Assembly: GCA_016280895.1 (NCBI GenBank)
Contig: JAEEHM010000057.1
Coordinates: forward strand, 1 to 60,715
Origin: Bacillota bacterium
Lineage (GTDB): Bacteria > Bacillota_I > Bacilli_A > ML615J-28 > CAG-698
DNA length: 60,715 nucleotides
Reading direction: 5' to 3'
Numbering within the stretch: the stretch's first letter is position 1; every line of letters starts with the position of its first letter. A program made the translations under genes and the position numbers. Below, one piece after another: positions 15,733-24,241 of the stretch. The notes below the pieces were generated by a model. It was not told the DNA's origin, did not search any database, and saw nothing but the letters and a program-made list of their open reading frames with translations.

Positions 15733-16975
15733 ACCTCAAAATGTGTTTGAAAAGCTTGATAAGCAAAGTGAACAAGTTGAAGATATATCTAAAAAACTTG
15801 AAGGAGTGAGTATAAGCGATTTATATGCACTAGCTAAAAGAACTTGGGATTATGGTGATTATCAAACTGCACAAAAATATTATAACCACATTAGCTTGCT
15901 GAGTCCTCTTGATTGGGAGGCCCCACTATATGCTTCACTATGTAATTTCAAGGGTTATCATGATATTAATTATTGGAGCACAGCCCCTGAACAAGAAGAA
16001 AAGATTTTTTTAGCAACTTTTGATTACATAAATAACCTTGATTTAGATGATGATAAAAAACAAAAAGAATTATCAAAGTGCGTTGAAATTATTAAAAACC
16101 AAATAATAGATGTGAAGAGACTATATTTAGAGAATAAGGACGTATTTGATGATAATAGTATTATAAACAAAGGAGATATAAAATTCGTTTTTAAAGTAGA
16201 GAATCTTTTCTTTAAAACATATGAGCATTTGAAAAATAACAAATTTAAAATTATTAATTTTTTTTGTATAGATATTGCAGATGAATTATTAGACTTGATT
16301 GAAAAAACTAAAAAGATATCAGAGAGTATTTCAAAAGAATTTATACTGGAAATCTCTAAAATTGCTAAGAATAATTATAATTTTAATATTGATGAAAAAG
16401 ATGCAATTGAATCTGAAGAAAGTTTATCAGATGATGAAATTAAAGAAATAAAGTTAAAAGGGAAACTATATTTTGAATATGATGATAAAGTAATAAGCAA
16501 AAGAAGATTTAAATGGAATCTAGTAGTTGGTATCCTACAATTATTTATATCAATAATAGGAATTGTTATTTCAATTATACTAGGAATTAGAGGCTATTTA
16601 GCATTTATTATTTCTTTAATAGACGGAACTACATTGGTATATATAGCAGTATCTCAAAAAAATAGAATAAAGTGTTCTTCGTTTTTTAGTCCTACTAGAA
16701 TAATTACTAGATTAAATTCACATGGGAATATAGTTCAAGAAAATAAATTCGAACTTATGCTGTGCATAAAAATTATTTGTTTTTCTGTTTCCGGGTTAAT
16801 TGATACATATTGTATCATTGGTTTACTAGTAGGAGATGTTAAATGGTTCATTATTCTAATAATTATTAGTTTTTTATTATATTGTTTTGGTTTTAGATTT
16901 GCAAGAGATAGCCTTGGATTAAATGGAACATATACATATTATTACAAAGGGAAAATTTATAAATCACTTTATTAG
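15722..16975 (+). CDS. Membrane protein with N-terminal TPR-like and coiled regions
   Basis: 417 residues. Residues 1-70 carry a short coil and a TPR-like unit (LYALAKRTWDYGDYQTAQKYYNHI). About 70-250 is helical and acidic. From about 260 come four hydrophobic segments in two pairs (WNLVVGILQLFISIIGIVIS with AFIISLIDGTTLVYIAV, and LMLCIKIICFSVSGLID with WFIILIIISFLLYCFGF), and a short basic tail. ATG 15722 lies inside the end of the preceding gene. As last gene of the DUF4238/coiled-coil run it could be a membrane effector; that is inference only. Confidence 0.6.
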   Translation: MENKPQNVFEKLDKQSEQVEDISKKLEGVSISDLYALAKRTWDYGDYQTAQKYYNHISLLSPLDWEAPLYASLCNFKGYHDINYWSTAPEQEEKIFLATFDYINNLDLDDDKKQKELSKCVEIIKNQIIDVKRLYLENKDVFDDNSIINKGDIKFVFKVENLFFKTYEHLKNNKFKIINFFCIDIADELLDLIEKTKKISESISKEFILEISKIAKNNYNFNIDEKDAIESEESLSDDEIKEIKLKGKLYFEYDDKVISKRRFKWNLVVGILQLFISIIGIVISIILGIRGYLAFIISLIDGTTLVYIAVSQKNRIKCSSFFSPTRIITRLNSHGNIVQENKFELMLCIKIICFSVSGLIDTYCIIGLLVGDVKWFIILIIISFLLYCFGFRFARDSLGLNGTYTYYYKGKIYKSLY

Positions 16976-16988
16976 TTTATTTAAGAAT

Positions 16989-17034
16989 AAAAAGGACATA
17001 ATTTATAGACAATTAGTCCTTTTTTTGTTATAAT
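16989..17034 (+). terminator. Terminator of the 10.86-16.98 kb run
   Basis: AAAAGGAC and GTCCTTTT pair around an 18-nt loop, ending in a T run; it may also overlap the -10 region (TATAAT 17030-17035) of the next gene. Confidence 0.6.
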
Positions 17035-17097
17035 AACTTTGTGTTATATGAAACTCTGGAGCATTGGCTAATTACCTTCGCAAAGGAGGTATTGCAT

Positions 17098-17316
17098 ATG
17101 GCACGTACATTAACACTTGCTGAAAAAGCAGGTAAAAATTTAAAAAATCTAATCAAGAAATCAGAATTTAAAACTCAAGAAAATTTCGCTAATGATGGTA
17201 TTGGAGTTGATCCAGTAACTGTTCGTAGATGGATTGCACATGGTATTAAGGATATTAATACTATTCAAGAGATTGCTGATATATTTGATATAGATTTTAT
17301 GGAACTTCTTAAGTGA
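17098..17316 (+). CDS. Small Xre-type helix-turn-helix regulator
   Basis: 72 residues with one HTH: QENFANDGIGVDPVTVRRWIAHGIKDINTIQEIADIFD, an atypical HTH with an expanded turn. AAAGGAGG (17083-17090 region) fixes ATG 17098; a longer frame from 17041 is rejected. It lies directly upstream of the nrdG/nrdD operon and next to two copies of a 21-bp imperfect dyad, so it is a good candidate repressor of that operon. The stop codon lies within its own terminator hairpin. Confidence 0.7.
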   Translation: MARTLTLAEKAGKNLKNLIKKSEFKTQENFANDGIGVDPVTVRRWIAHGIKDINTIQEIADIFDIDFMELLK

Positions 17317-17329
17317 AGTTCCTTTTTTT
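17301..17329 (+). terminator. Terminator overlapping the Xre stop codon
   Basis: GGAACTTC (17301-17308) and GAAGTTCC (17315-17322) form a perfect 8-bp stem with seven Ts after it; the TGA stop (17314-17316) starts in the loop. Confidence 0.85.
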
Positions 17330-17330
17330 G

Positions 17331-17446
17331 AATAGTGCAAAAGCTGTACTATTTTGATATTAAACATAAATGTATAATTAAGGTGTAAAAATAAAAAACA
17401 CCTAGAAATGAGTAAAAAAGAGAACAATAGTGCAAAAGCTGTACTA
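17331..17446 (+). promoter_or_regulatory. Two 21-bp operator-like repeats and a -10 box before the nrd operon
   Basis: An identical 21-bp sequence occurs at 17331-17351 and 17426-17446; its core is the imperfect dyad TAGTGCA-N5-TGTACTA. Between them are TATAAT (17373-17378) and a small hairpin, AGGTGT/ACACCT. The layout fits two operators flanking a promoter. It does not resemble the NrdR box I know. Confidence 0.65.
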
Positions 17447-17500
17447 GTGAACAGTTTCGAAAATTGATAAAATGGAGGTGTAAATTAATAGGAGGCTAAA

Positions 17501-17926
17501 ATGAATTCAGAATCAAAACAATATTTTTATGTAATTGCTAAGTGTGGACATGTTGGTAAAAGAAATTATATCCCCGTTAAATTTGCTATTGAGGCAGAGT
17601 CAAAAAAAGATGCTGCTAGAATAATTAGAAACTTTCCAAGAGTAAAGCATGATCATAAGGATGCTATTCTTGATGTAAAACAAATAGATTATGTTGATTA
17701 TTGTGAAATACTTAAAATAAATAGGGAAGATCCTTATTTAAATTGCCATTCTAGATATGAACAAAAACGAATTGAAAATTTGAAAGAAAGATTTGAACTT
17801 GATAATCATAGTATAAAAAGAACTTACAATAAGCAAGAAAGAATTGATAGAGTAGCTTATAAATCTAGAAAAAATAGGATAATTGAAAGAGAAATAGGTG
17901 AGCAAAAATATGATTATGCGTGTTAA
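17501..17926 (+). CDS. Conserved hypothetical protein at the head of the nrd operon
   Basis: 141 residues. The first 70 form a compact alpha/beta unit (YFYVIAKCGHVGKRNYIPVKFAIEAESKKDAARIIRNFPRVKHDHKDAI). The rest is very basic and helical (many K/R/E). I recognise the CGHVG...KHDHKDAI pattern from gut Firmicutes, but know no function. AGGAGG before ATG 17501 gives a clear start. It overlaps nrdG by 17 bp. Confidence 0.6.
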   Translation: MNSESKQYFYVIAKCGHVGKRNYIPVKFAIEAESKKDAARIIRNFPRVKHDHKDAILDVKQIDYVDYCEILKINREDPYLNCHSRYEQKRIENLKERFELDNHSIKRTYNKQERIDRVAYKSRKNRIIEREIGEQKYDYAC

Positions 17927-18350
17927 TTCTATTATTTATAACAACTCTCATGTTGATGGCCCTGGAATAAGAACGGTATTATTCATGCAAGGATGCAATC
18001 TTCATTGTAAGGGGTGTCACAATAAATCAACTTGGGACATCAACAAAGGAATCGAGAGAGATATAGATGATTTAGTTGATGAACTAAAGAAAAAAGTGTT
18101 TAATAAGAAAATTACCATTTCTGGTGGAGAACCTCTTTATCAATTAGATGCTTTAATTGAACTTGTAAAAAAACTTAAAAAAGCAAAGTTTGACATCGCA
18201 TTATACACAGGACATGTGCGAGATGAAGTGCCACAAGTCTTAATTGATAATGTGAAATATTTAAAGACAGGAAGTTTTGTTGAAAGTCTCAAAACAACTG
18301 TTAAACCATTTGTCGGATCTACAAATCAAATATTTGAGGAGATAAAATAA
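17910..18350 (+). CDS. nrdG: Anaerobic ribonucleotide reductase activating protein
   Basis: 146 residues, the usual NrdG size. A radical SAM enzyme that installs the glycyl radical on NrdD. The cluster motif CNLHCKGCHN (CxxxCxxC) is at residues 28-37, after HVDGPGIRTVLFMQG; GGEPL follows at the SAM-binding strand. ATG 17910 is preferred to a GTG at 17898 because AGGTGAG lies 7 bp before it; ATG 17916 is also possible. NrdD starts one base after the stop. Confidence 0.9.
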   Translation: MIMRVNSIIYNNSHVDGPGIRTVLFMQGCNLHCKGCHNKSTWDINKGIERDIDDLVDELKKKVFNKKITISGGEPLYQLDALIELVKKLKKAKFDIALYTGHVRDEVPQVLIDNVKYLKTGSFVESLKTTVKPFVGSTNQIFEEIK

Positions 18351-18351
18351 T

Positions 18352-20046
18352 ATGAAACAATTAAATAATGATAATGCAGCAAATAGAACTAGCTATGTTG
18401 GCTATGTTTATAATGTAGGCGAGAAAGAATATAAGAATAGAATATTAGATTCACTTCCAAAGGAATGGGCGGATTTACATAGAAGTGGTGCAATTCATAT
18501 TCACGATTTAGATGCATATGATTTAACATATAATTGTTTAACTTTTGATATTATAAACAAATTCCCATATGAAGAGTTCAAAGGTTTTAGTGAGCAAGGA
18601 AAAATAATCCATTTATTTGAATTTATCAAAGATTTATTTACTAAACTTGGTAATGAACAATCCGGTGGAATGGCTTTTGCAAATTTTGATAATGAGATTG
18701 CAACTGTCTTGTCGACACTTAAAATAGATTATACAAAGTATAAGGATTTAATTAGCGATTCAATTGCAGAACTTATTTTATGGTGTAATGGCAATCATTC
18801 TAGAATGGGTCAAACTTCATATTATGTAACTTTAAATATTGGACTTGCAAATACTGATTGTGCTAGATTTATAGCACATGAGGTAATTGAACGATTCCTA
18901 AAATTAGGTGATATGGTATTTAAACCAAATATTGTATTTAAAGTAGTTAAGGGAATTAACAATAATCCTAAGGATAGAAATTATGATCTATTTAAACTTG
19001 CCTTAACATGTACATCAAAAAAGATGATTCCTACATATATACTTTGTGATTCTATAGGTGATAGAAATACTCCACCAGAAAGATTATCAGTAATGGGTTG
19101 TAGAACTAGAGTTGTTTCTGACCTTTATGGAGAGGACGGAGCAATAGGTAGGGGAAATATAACAAATATTTCTATTAATTTACCTAGACTTGCATTGGAA
19201 ATTGATAAGAATAATAAAGAACTTTCTATTGATGATAAAATGGAGCTTTTTAAAGCAAAATGGGATGATGTTGCAAGAATCGTTAAAGATATATTAATTG
19301 ATAGATATCATAAAGTATGCAAAAGAACTTCTGAAGATTTTCCAACAAATAGTGCTTACCACCTATGGTGTAAAGACTTCAAGGGAAATTTAGAAGAGGT
19401 GTTCAAGCATGGAACATTATCTATCGGTTTTATTGGATTGAGTGAAGCTATTGAAGTAATTACTGGCTCAAAGTATTATTCAAGTGCAAATAACTATGTT
19501 TTGACATTAGGATTTGTAAAACATATGAGAGATTATTGCGAGTTTTTGAAATATCAATACAATCTAAACTTCTCTCTTCTTGCAACAAGTGGAGAATTAA
19601 TAAGTGGTAGATTCATTGATTTTGATAAAGAATTATATAAGCCAAGTGTAGATATTTTTACAAAAGGATATTACACAAATTCTTTTCATATTGATGTTGA
19701 TTCAGGAATGCCAGGATATAGAAAAATACAACTTGAAGGTTTATTCCATGAAATATGTAATGGTGGATGCATTACATATATTGAACTTGGTGAAGCACCT
19801 ATTGGTAATGAAGAATCATTAGAAGAATATGTTAATTTAGCTGCTATTTCAGGAACACATTATTTAGGATTTAATTTTCCAAAAGATGTATGTAATGACT
19901 GTGGTACAAGTGGTGTGTTTGATGATTGTCCTAATTGTAGATCTCATAATATTACTAGAATTAGAAGAGTATCGGGCTATTTAGAAATATTAGATGGCTT
20001 TACAAAAGGTAAAAAAGCAGAAGAAAAGAATAGAAAGAAAAATTGA
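18352..20046 (+). CDS. nrdD: Class III anaerobic ribonucleoside-triphosphate reductase, short form
   Basis: 564 residues; reduces NTPs to dNTPs under anaerobiosis. Visible features: GAIHIHDLDAYDLTYNCL near the start, CNGNHSRMGQTSYYVTLN, the active-site region SVMGCRTRV, a C-terminal zinc site (CNDC...CPNC) and the glycyl radical loop RVSGYL with Gly542. The N-terminal ATP-cone that regulates most chromosomal NrdDs (about 700 residues) is absent, so there is no visible allosteric overall-activity site. Phage NrdDs are often short too. Tight linkage to nrdG and to the genes below marks one operon. Confidence 0.9.
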   Translation: MKQLNNDNAANRTSYVGYVYNVGEKEYKNRILDSLPKEWADLHRSGAIHIHDLDAYDLTYNCLTFDIINKFPYEEFKGFSEQGKIIHLFEFIKDLFTKLGNEQSGGMAFANFDNEIATVLSTLKIDYTKYKDLISDSIAELILWCNGNHSRMGQTSYYVTLNIGLANTDCARFIAHEVIERFLKLGDMVFKPNIVFKVVKGINNNPKDRNYDLFKLALTCTSKKMIPTYILCDSIGDRNTPPERLSVMGCRTRVVSDLYGEDGAIGRGNITNISINLPRLALEIDKNNKELSIDDKMELFKAKWDDVARIVKDILIDRYHKVCKRTSEDFPTNSAYHLWCKDFKGNLEEVFKHGTLSIGFIGLSEAIEVITGSKYYSSANNYVLTLGFVKHMRDYCEFLKYQYNLNFSLLATSGELISGRFIDFDKELYKPSVDIFTKGYYTNSFHIDVDSGMPGYRKIQLEGLFHEICNGGCITYIELGEAPIGNEESLEEYVNLAAISGTHYLGFNFPKDVCNDCGTSGVFDDCPNCRSHNITRIRRVSGYLEILDGFTKGKKAEEKNRKKN

Positions 20047-20047
20047 G

Positions 20048-20614
20048 ATGATATATTATATTTCTGATACACATTTTAGAGATCAAAAAATATTTGATAA
20101 ATGTAAAAGACCATTTAATTCTTTGAAAGAAATGGAAGATACAATTATCAAAAATTGGAACAATAAAGTAAATGATGAAGATGTTGTTTATGTATTAGGT
20201 GATATTTCTAAAGATGATGATTCTTCATCTATTGAAATCTTTAGAAACTTAAAAGGGCATAAACATTTAGTTGTTGGGAATCATGATAATCTAATACTAG
20301 AAGATATTAAAAAATCAAAAGTCTTTGAATCCATTAAGTTTATTGACTTAATTATAGATGATAATCGAAAAGTATGCATTTGCCACTATCCTATAATGGA
20401 TTGGATGGAATTTAATAGACAAGGGATGTTTGTATATGGGCATATTCATAATAAGACTTTTAAAAATGGATATGCATATAAAATGATGAAGGATTATTAT
20501 AGAAGTTTGCCAGCTTATAATGCAGGAGTAGATGTAATAGGTTTTACTCCTAGAACATTAAATGAACTGATTGAATTAAAGGAGAAAAATAAAGATGAAC
20601 CATATATCAATTGA
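20048..20614 (+). CDS. Calcineurin-like metallophosphoesterase
   Basis: 188 residues with the full metallophosphatase set: YYISDTHFRD (first D-x-H), VYVLGDISKD (GD), LVVGNHDNL (GNHD), ICHYPIMDW (H) and VYGHIHNKT (GHxH). This is the small phosphoesterase type seen in phages and mobile elements; the substrate is unknown. ATG 20048 is used because nrdD stops at 20046; the frame extends further upstream but overlaps nrdD. It overlaps the kinase gene by 20 bp. Confidence 0.85.
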   Translation: MIYYISDTHFRDQKIFDKCKRPFNSLKEMEDTIIKNWNNKVNDEDVVYVLGDISKDDDSSSIEIFRNLKGHKHLVVGNHDNLILEDIKKSKVFESIKFIDLIIDDNRKVCICHYPIMDWMEFNRQGMFVYGHIHNKTFKNGYAYKMMKDYYRSLPAYNAGVDVIGFTPRTLNELIELKEKNKDEPYIN

Positions 20615-21182
20615 AGGTATGGATGGAGTTGGAAAATCAACAACATGTAAGTTATTAGCTGAAAAACTAGGATACGTTTTTGTGGAAAAACCATTACACT
20701 ACTTACTTGATGATAATAATGATGAAATTAAACAATATCAAAAAGTTGCTAAAAGAGTAAATGCCAATCCTAATAGAAATTTTACTGCATGGTATTATGG
20801 TTTAAACAATATTTATCTTTATGAGAAATTCAAAGGCCAGAATATTGTTACTGATCGTCATATTGTTTCTAATTATTGTTGGAGTGGAACAAGTTATAAC
20901 AAAGATATTTATAACTTGATTATCAAAAAAATTGGAAAGCCTCAGCTCACTGTGATTTTGTATGCAAGTACAGATGCGATTTTATCTCGACTTAAAAAAA
21001 GAGATATTAATGATTCTGATATTATCAAAGTTAATAAAAGTGAAGAAGCATACGAAAGAATGATTTATTTTTGTGAAACAAAGAAATTTAATTATATTGT
21101 CATTGATACTACAAATAAAACAGTTGAAAATGTAGTTGATTTAATTATTGAAAAAATCAAGGAGATTAATATTATTGAATAA
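20595..21182 (+). CDS. Thymidylate-kinase-like P-loop kinase
   Basis: 195 residues. It begins NHISIEGMDGVGKSTTCKLLAEKLG, the dTMP-kinase P-loop (EGxDGxGKST). Then come TDRHIVSNY (the DR(Y/H) phosphate-binding motif), TVILYAST and a lid-like RLKKRDINDSD. dTMP kinases make dTDP for DNA synthesis; a deoxynucleoside kinase role cannot be excluded. With nrdD/nrdG it suggests a dNTP-supply cassette. GGAG precedes ATG 20595. Confidence 0.72.
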   Translation: MNHISIEGMDGVGKSTTCKLLAEKLGYVFVEKPLHYLLDDNNDEIKQYQKVAKRVNANPNRNFTAWYYGLNNIYLYEKFKGQNIVTDRHIVSNYCWSGTSYNKDIYNLIIKKIGKPQLTVILYASTDAILSRLKKRDINDSDIIKVNKSEEAYERMIYFCETKKFNYIVIDTTNKTVENVVDLIIEKIKEINIIE

Positions 21183-23640
21183 AATATCAAATTATAAAAT
21201 TGAGGAAATTAATTCAATAGCTAAAGATATGAAATATGAAGCCTTGTACTGGGCTTTAGGATTTGAAGAATTAAAAAAAGATATTTTTACTAAAAACTAT
21301 GGTAGTTTTATTGTTAAAATTTATGCTGATAAACAATATGTAGATTATTGTGATAAAATATCAATCGTTAATGGAAATAAGTTGTTATTAAATACACATA
21401 AATCTTTTGTCATTTTAGAATGTATTGATAAATTGTTGTCAATGGGATATGATGCATCAGAAATAATTTTAGATTTAGATAATGAATATGATATCTACTG
21501 CAAAGATTTATACATTAAATGTTATGAATGGAATCATATGAAACCAGATACTACAAGTTTTAATAAAGATGTATTCAAATCAATTAGTTATTCATCTAGA
21601 CTAACTAGTGGCGTAATTGAAAGAAGAACTAAAATCAAAACTGCTGATAATACGATATATGATACTGGTATTTTTGAGAATGATAATAAAAAAGATCATT
21701 ATTATTTATCTAATGCAAAAGATATTGTTTCAAATGATTGTATTATTAAAGCTGGTGTAGTTACTAGTTGTTTTGAAAGTAAAGAAAAGATAGTTGTTCC
21801 AGAGGGCGTTAGAGAGCTTGCTCCATGTTTGTTTTGGGATAATCAAATAATAAAAGAAGTAGTTTTACCAGATTCATTAGAAAACATTAGTGGTGATACT
21901 TTCTATAATTGCAGCAATTTAGAAAAAGTAAATATTCCAAAGAATGTAAAGTATATGGGCAATAATCCATTTGCAGGATGTCGTAAAGTAAGAATCACTA
22001 ATGAATCTAAATATTTCAATTTAGTTGATGGTGTTTTATATAATAGAGATTTTACAAGACTTATTTATTATCCCATTTCTAAAAAAGAAGATAAATATGA
22101 AATAAATAGTAAGTGTAAAATCATTGGTAAACATTCATTCTATTTATGTGACAATCTAAAACAAATTATTATTCCTGAATCAATCATAAAATTAGAAAAC
22201 AATCCTTTTTCTGGTTGTAGTCATTTAGATATTGAAAATCATTCAAAGTATTATCATATTGTAGATAAAGTAATATATGATAGAGATTATGAATCAGTTA
22301 TAGGTTGTATTAACTCCATTAATACGGATGAATTAGTTTTAAGAGATGTTAAAAGAATTTGTAGAAATTCTTTTTGGAACTGTAAAGGTATAAGAAAAGT
22401 AGTCTTACCTGAAACACTTGAAAGTATAGGATATAATCCATTTGTTGGATGTTCTAATATTGAATTTTTTTCTAATAGTGAAAACTATGTTGTATATAAT
22501 AATGCTTTATATACAAAGGATAAATCAAAATTAATTTGCTATCCCGCAAAATATGCTGTTGGTGAAATGAGTTTGCCAGAAGAAGTAATTGCACTTGAAC
22601 GTGGAGCTTTCTCTGGTTGTGATAAAATGACAAATATTAATTTACATAATGTTTCTATTATATCAAAAACTTGTTTTACAAATTGTAACTCTTTAACAAG
22701 TGTTTATTTGGAAGACATAGTTTCATATGTTGGAGAATGGGCATTTGCACATTGCAACAATTTAAAAGAAGTATCATTACATGAGAATTGTATTATTTAT
22801 CCGAATACATTCTTGAATAGTCCTACAAGACTTGTTCTTAGAAATGATTACAACAATAATGTGATTGAATCAGATAATATCCACACTCTTAAAGCTATGG
22901 AATCTGGTTATTTAGGACAAATTAAATCAATACTAATTGATCCACCTTATAATTCAAATATTGATTATATTGGTTATAAAGATAAGTTTGATAATTCATA
23001 TTATAATTTCATGAAAATAAGAATTGAATTAGCAGCAAAGTTACTAACATATGATGGATTCTTGGCTATTAATATTGATGAAGGTGAAGTGGAGAATTTA
23101 ACTAAGCTTTGTAAAGAAATATTTTATAAAGTAAAAGTATGTAAGTGGGAAAAGATTCATCCATATTTTGATAAAAATAGAAATGTTAGTCGTACAAAAA
23201 AAGTTGTGAAATATGAATATATCATTATTTGTTACAACTCTGAAGATTCAAAATTAAATCTCATTAAACAACCATTTATTGAAGATGGCGAGTTAAAAGA
23301 AAAAGATGCTAATGCACCATCAGTATTTAGTTGTTTCGGGACTAACTCATCAGCCAAAGATGAAATTGAACAAATATTTGGAAGACGTGATTATTTCCAA
23401 ACACCAAAACCTTTAAAGTTGATTAAAGAATTAGTAAGAGCTACGACTGCTAAAGATTCCTTAGTTTTAGATTTCTTTGCTGGGTCAGGTACTACTGGAC
23501 ATGCAGTAATAGATTTAAATAAAGAAGATGGTGGCAATAGACATTATATTCTAATATCAAATAATGAATCAGATATTTGTAGAAATGTTACATTAAAAAG
23601 AATGCTAATGTTTGACAAAAATGTGAGGTTTATTGAATAA
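21175..23640 (+). CDS. Leucine-rich-repeat (BspA/LRR_5) protein fused to a beta-class DNA adenine methyltransferase
   Basis: 821 residues. Residues of about 1-165 are unrecognised. About 180-560 hold six or more BspA-type LRR_5 repeats (LPDSLENISGDTFYNCSNLE, IPESIIKLENNPFSGCS, LPETLESIGYNPFVGCSN, LPEEVIALERGAFSGCDK). The rest is a DNA methyltransferase: DPPYNSN (catalytic motif IV) at residue 589 and DFFAGSGTTGHA (SAM motif I) near 767. Motif IV before I defines the beta class (type III Mod-like, N6-adenine). No stop or frameshift separates the parts. TTG 21175 is chosen because AAGGAG lies 10 bp upstream. No restriction subunit is adjacent. Confidence 0.82.
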   Translation: MNKISNYKIEEINSIAKDMKYEALYWALGFEELKKDIFTKNYGSFIVKIYADKQYVDYCDKISIVNGNKLLLNTHKSFVILECIDKLLSMGYDASEIILDLDNEYDIYCKDLYIKCYEWNHMKPDTTSFNKDVFKSISYSSRLTSGVIERRTKIKTADNTIYDTGIFENDNKKDHYYLSNAKDIVSNDCIIKAGVVTSCFESKEKIVVPEGVRELAPCLFWDNQIIKEVVLPDSLENISGDTFYNCSNLEKVNIPKNVKYMGNNPFAGCRKVRITNESKYFNLVDGVLYNRDFTRLIYYPISKKEDKYEINSKCKIIGKHSFYLCDNLKQIIIPESIIKLENNPFSGCSHLDIENHSKYYHIVDKVIYDRDYESVIGCINSINTDELVLRDVKRICRNSFWNCKGIRKVVLPETLESIGYNPFVGCSNIEFFSNSENYVVYNNALYTKDKSKLICYPAKYAVGEMSLPEEVIALERGAFSGCDKMTNINLHNVSIISKTCFTNCNSLTSVYLEDIVSYVGEWAFAHCNNLKEVSLHENCIIYPNTFLNSPTRLVLRNDYNNNVIESDNIHTLKAMESGYLGQIKSILIDPPYNSNIDYIGYKDKFDNSYYNFMKIRIELAAKLLTYDGFLAINIDEGEVENLTKLCKEIFYKVKVCKWEKIHPYFDKNRNVSRTKKVVKYEYIIICYNSEDSKLNLIKQPFIEDGELKEKDANAPSVFSCFGTNSSAKDEIEQIFGRRDYFQTPKPLKLIKELVRATTAKDSLVLDFFAGSGTTGHAVIDLNKEDGGNRHYILISNNESDICRNVTLKRMLMFDKNVRFIE

Positions 23641-23970
23641 ATGAAAACATATAAAGAATTTCATGGTGAAGTACCAATCACTGAAATTGGAAAAAGATTA
23701 AGAGAAATAGTAAGAACTGAAAAGAAGAATTTTAAGATTCTAACTGGTTATGGTTCAACTACTATTTATTCTAAATCTAAACAAGCTGCTATTACTTCTT
23801 TAATTAAAATGAAAAAAGATGGTTTGATTAAAGCTTTCTTTCCAGGAGAAGTTAAATATAAAACTCTTTATCCAAATGATAATTATTATGATGATAAAAT
23901 GAATTATGGAAATTTAGTTAAAAATGATCCTGATTATGGAAATGAAGGGATTATATTTATATTTGTTTAG
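23641..23970 (+). CDS. Small hypothetical protein coupled to the LRR-methyltransferase
   Basis: 109 residues. Its ATG directly follows the methyltransferase stop (TAA|ATG), so it is translationally coupled. Sequence: GKRLREIVRTEKKNFKILTGYGSTTIYSKSKQAAITSLIKMKKDGLIKAFFPGEV, perhaps a winged-helix-like unit, then a tyrosine/asparagine-rich end. No family is recognised. Close coupling suggests it works with the methyltransferase, for instance as a partner or inhibitor; that is inference. Confidence 0.6.
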   Translation: MKTYKEFHGEVPITEIGKRLREIVRTEKKNFKILTGYGSTTIYSKSKQAAITSLIKMKKDGLIKAFFPGEVKYKTLYPNDNYYDDKMNYGNLVKNDPDYGNEGIIFIFV

Positions 23971-23979
23971 CGAAATTGC

Positions 23980-24090
23980 AATAATGATAGAATCAAATTA
24001 AACCAAAATCCCTATTTGACTATCATTATTGAGAGGTACCTCGCTCCTTTCTAATGGGAGGGCCATAGTGTTTAACACTATGGTCTTTTT
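23980..24090 (+). terminator. Structured 3' region ending in an intrinsic terminator
   Basis: AATAATGATAG (23980-23990) pairs with CTATCATTATT (24020-24030). The palindrome GAGGTACCTC (24033-24042) and a CTCC/GGAG hairpin follow. The end is a terminator, GCCATAGTG (24062-24070)/CACTATGGT (24076-24084), with five Ts. Only the last hairpin is needed for termination. 24091-24190 holds no gene. Confidence 0.6.
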
Positions 24091-24169
24091 AAATAATTAT
24101 GTTAATAATAAAAAAATATGAAAGCCTTTGAAAAAAGAGCATATTATGGTTACAAGTTCACTTTACAAA

Positions 24170-24222
24170 AATTTAAAAAACTTTACAAAATACTTGACAT
24201 TGCTAAAATATTATTATATAAT
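24170..24222 (+). promoter_or_regulatory. Strong promoter with direct repeats before the Xre/ATPase operon
   Basis: TTGACA (24194-24199), 17-bp spacer, TATAAT (24217-24222): an almost perfect sigma-70 promoter. Two CTTTACAAAA direct repeats lie at about 24171 and 24181, just upstream of the -35 box, a likely site for the Xre regulator that follows. Confidence 0.8.
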
Positions 24223-24241
24223 GATTGTGAGGTGAGTGATT

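Noticed and set aside
17041-17097. N-terminal extension of the small Xre protein
   Set aside because: A strong AAAGGAGG lies just before ATG 17098 and the added residues do not belong to an HTH domain.
17098-24090. Complete prophage
   Set aside because: Nucleotide-metabolism genes suggest phage origin, but no terminase, portal, capsid, tail, lysis or integrase gene is recognised nearby.
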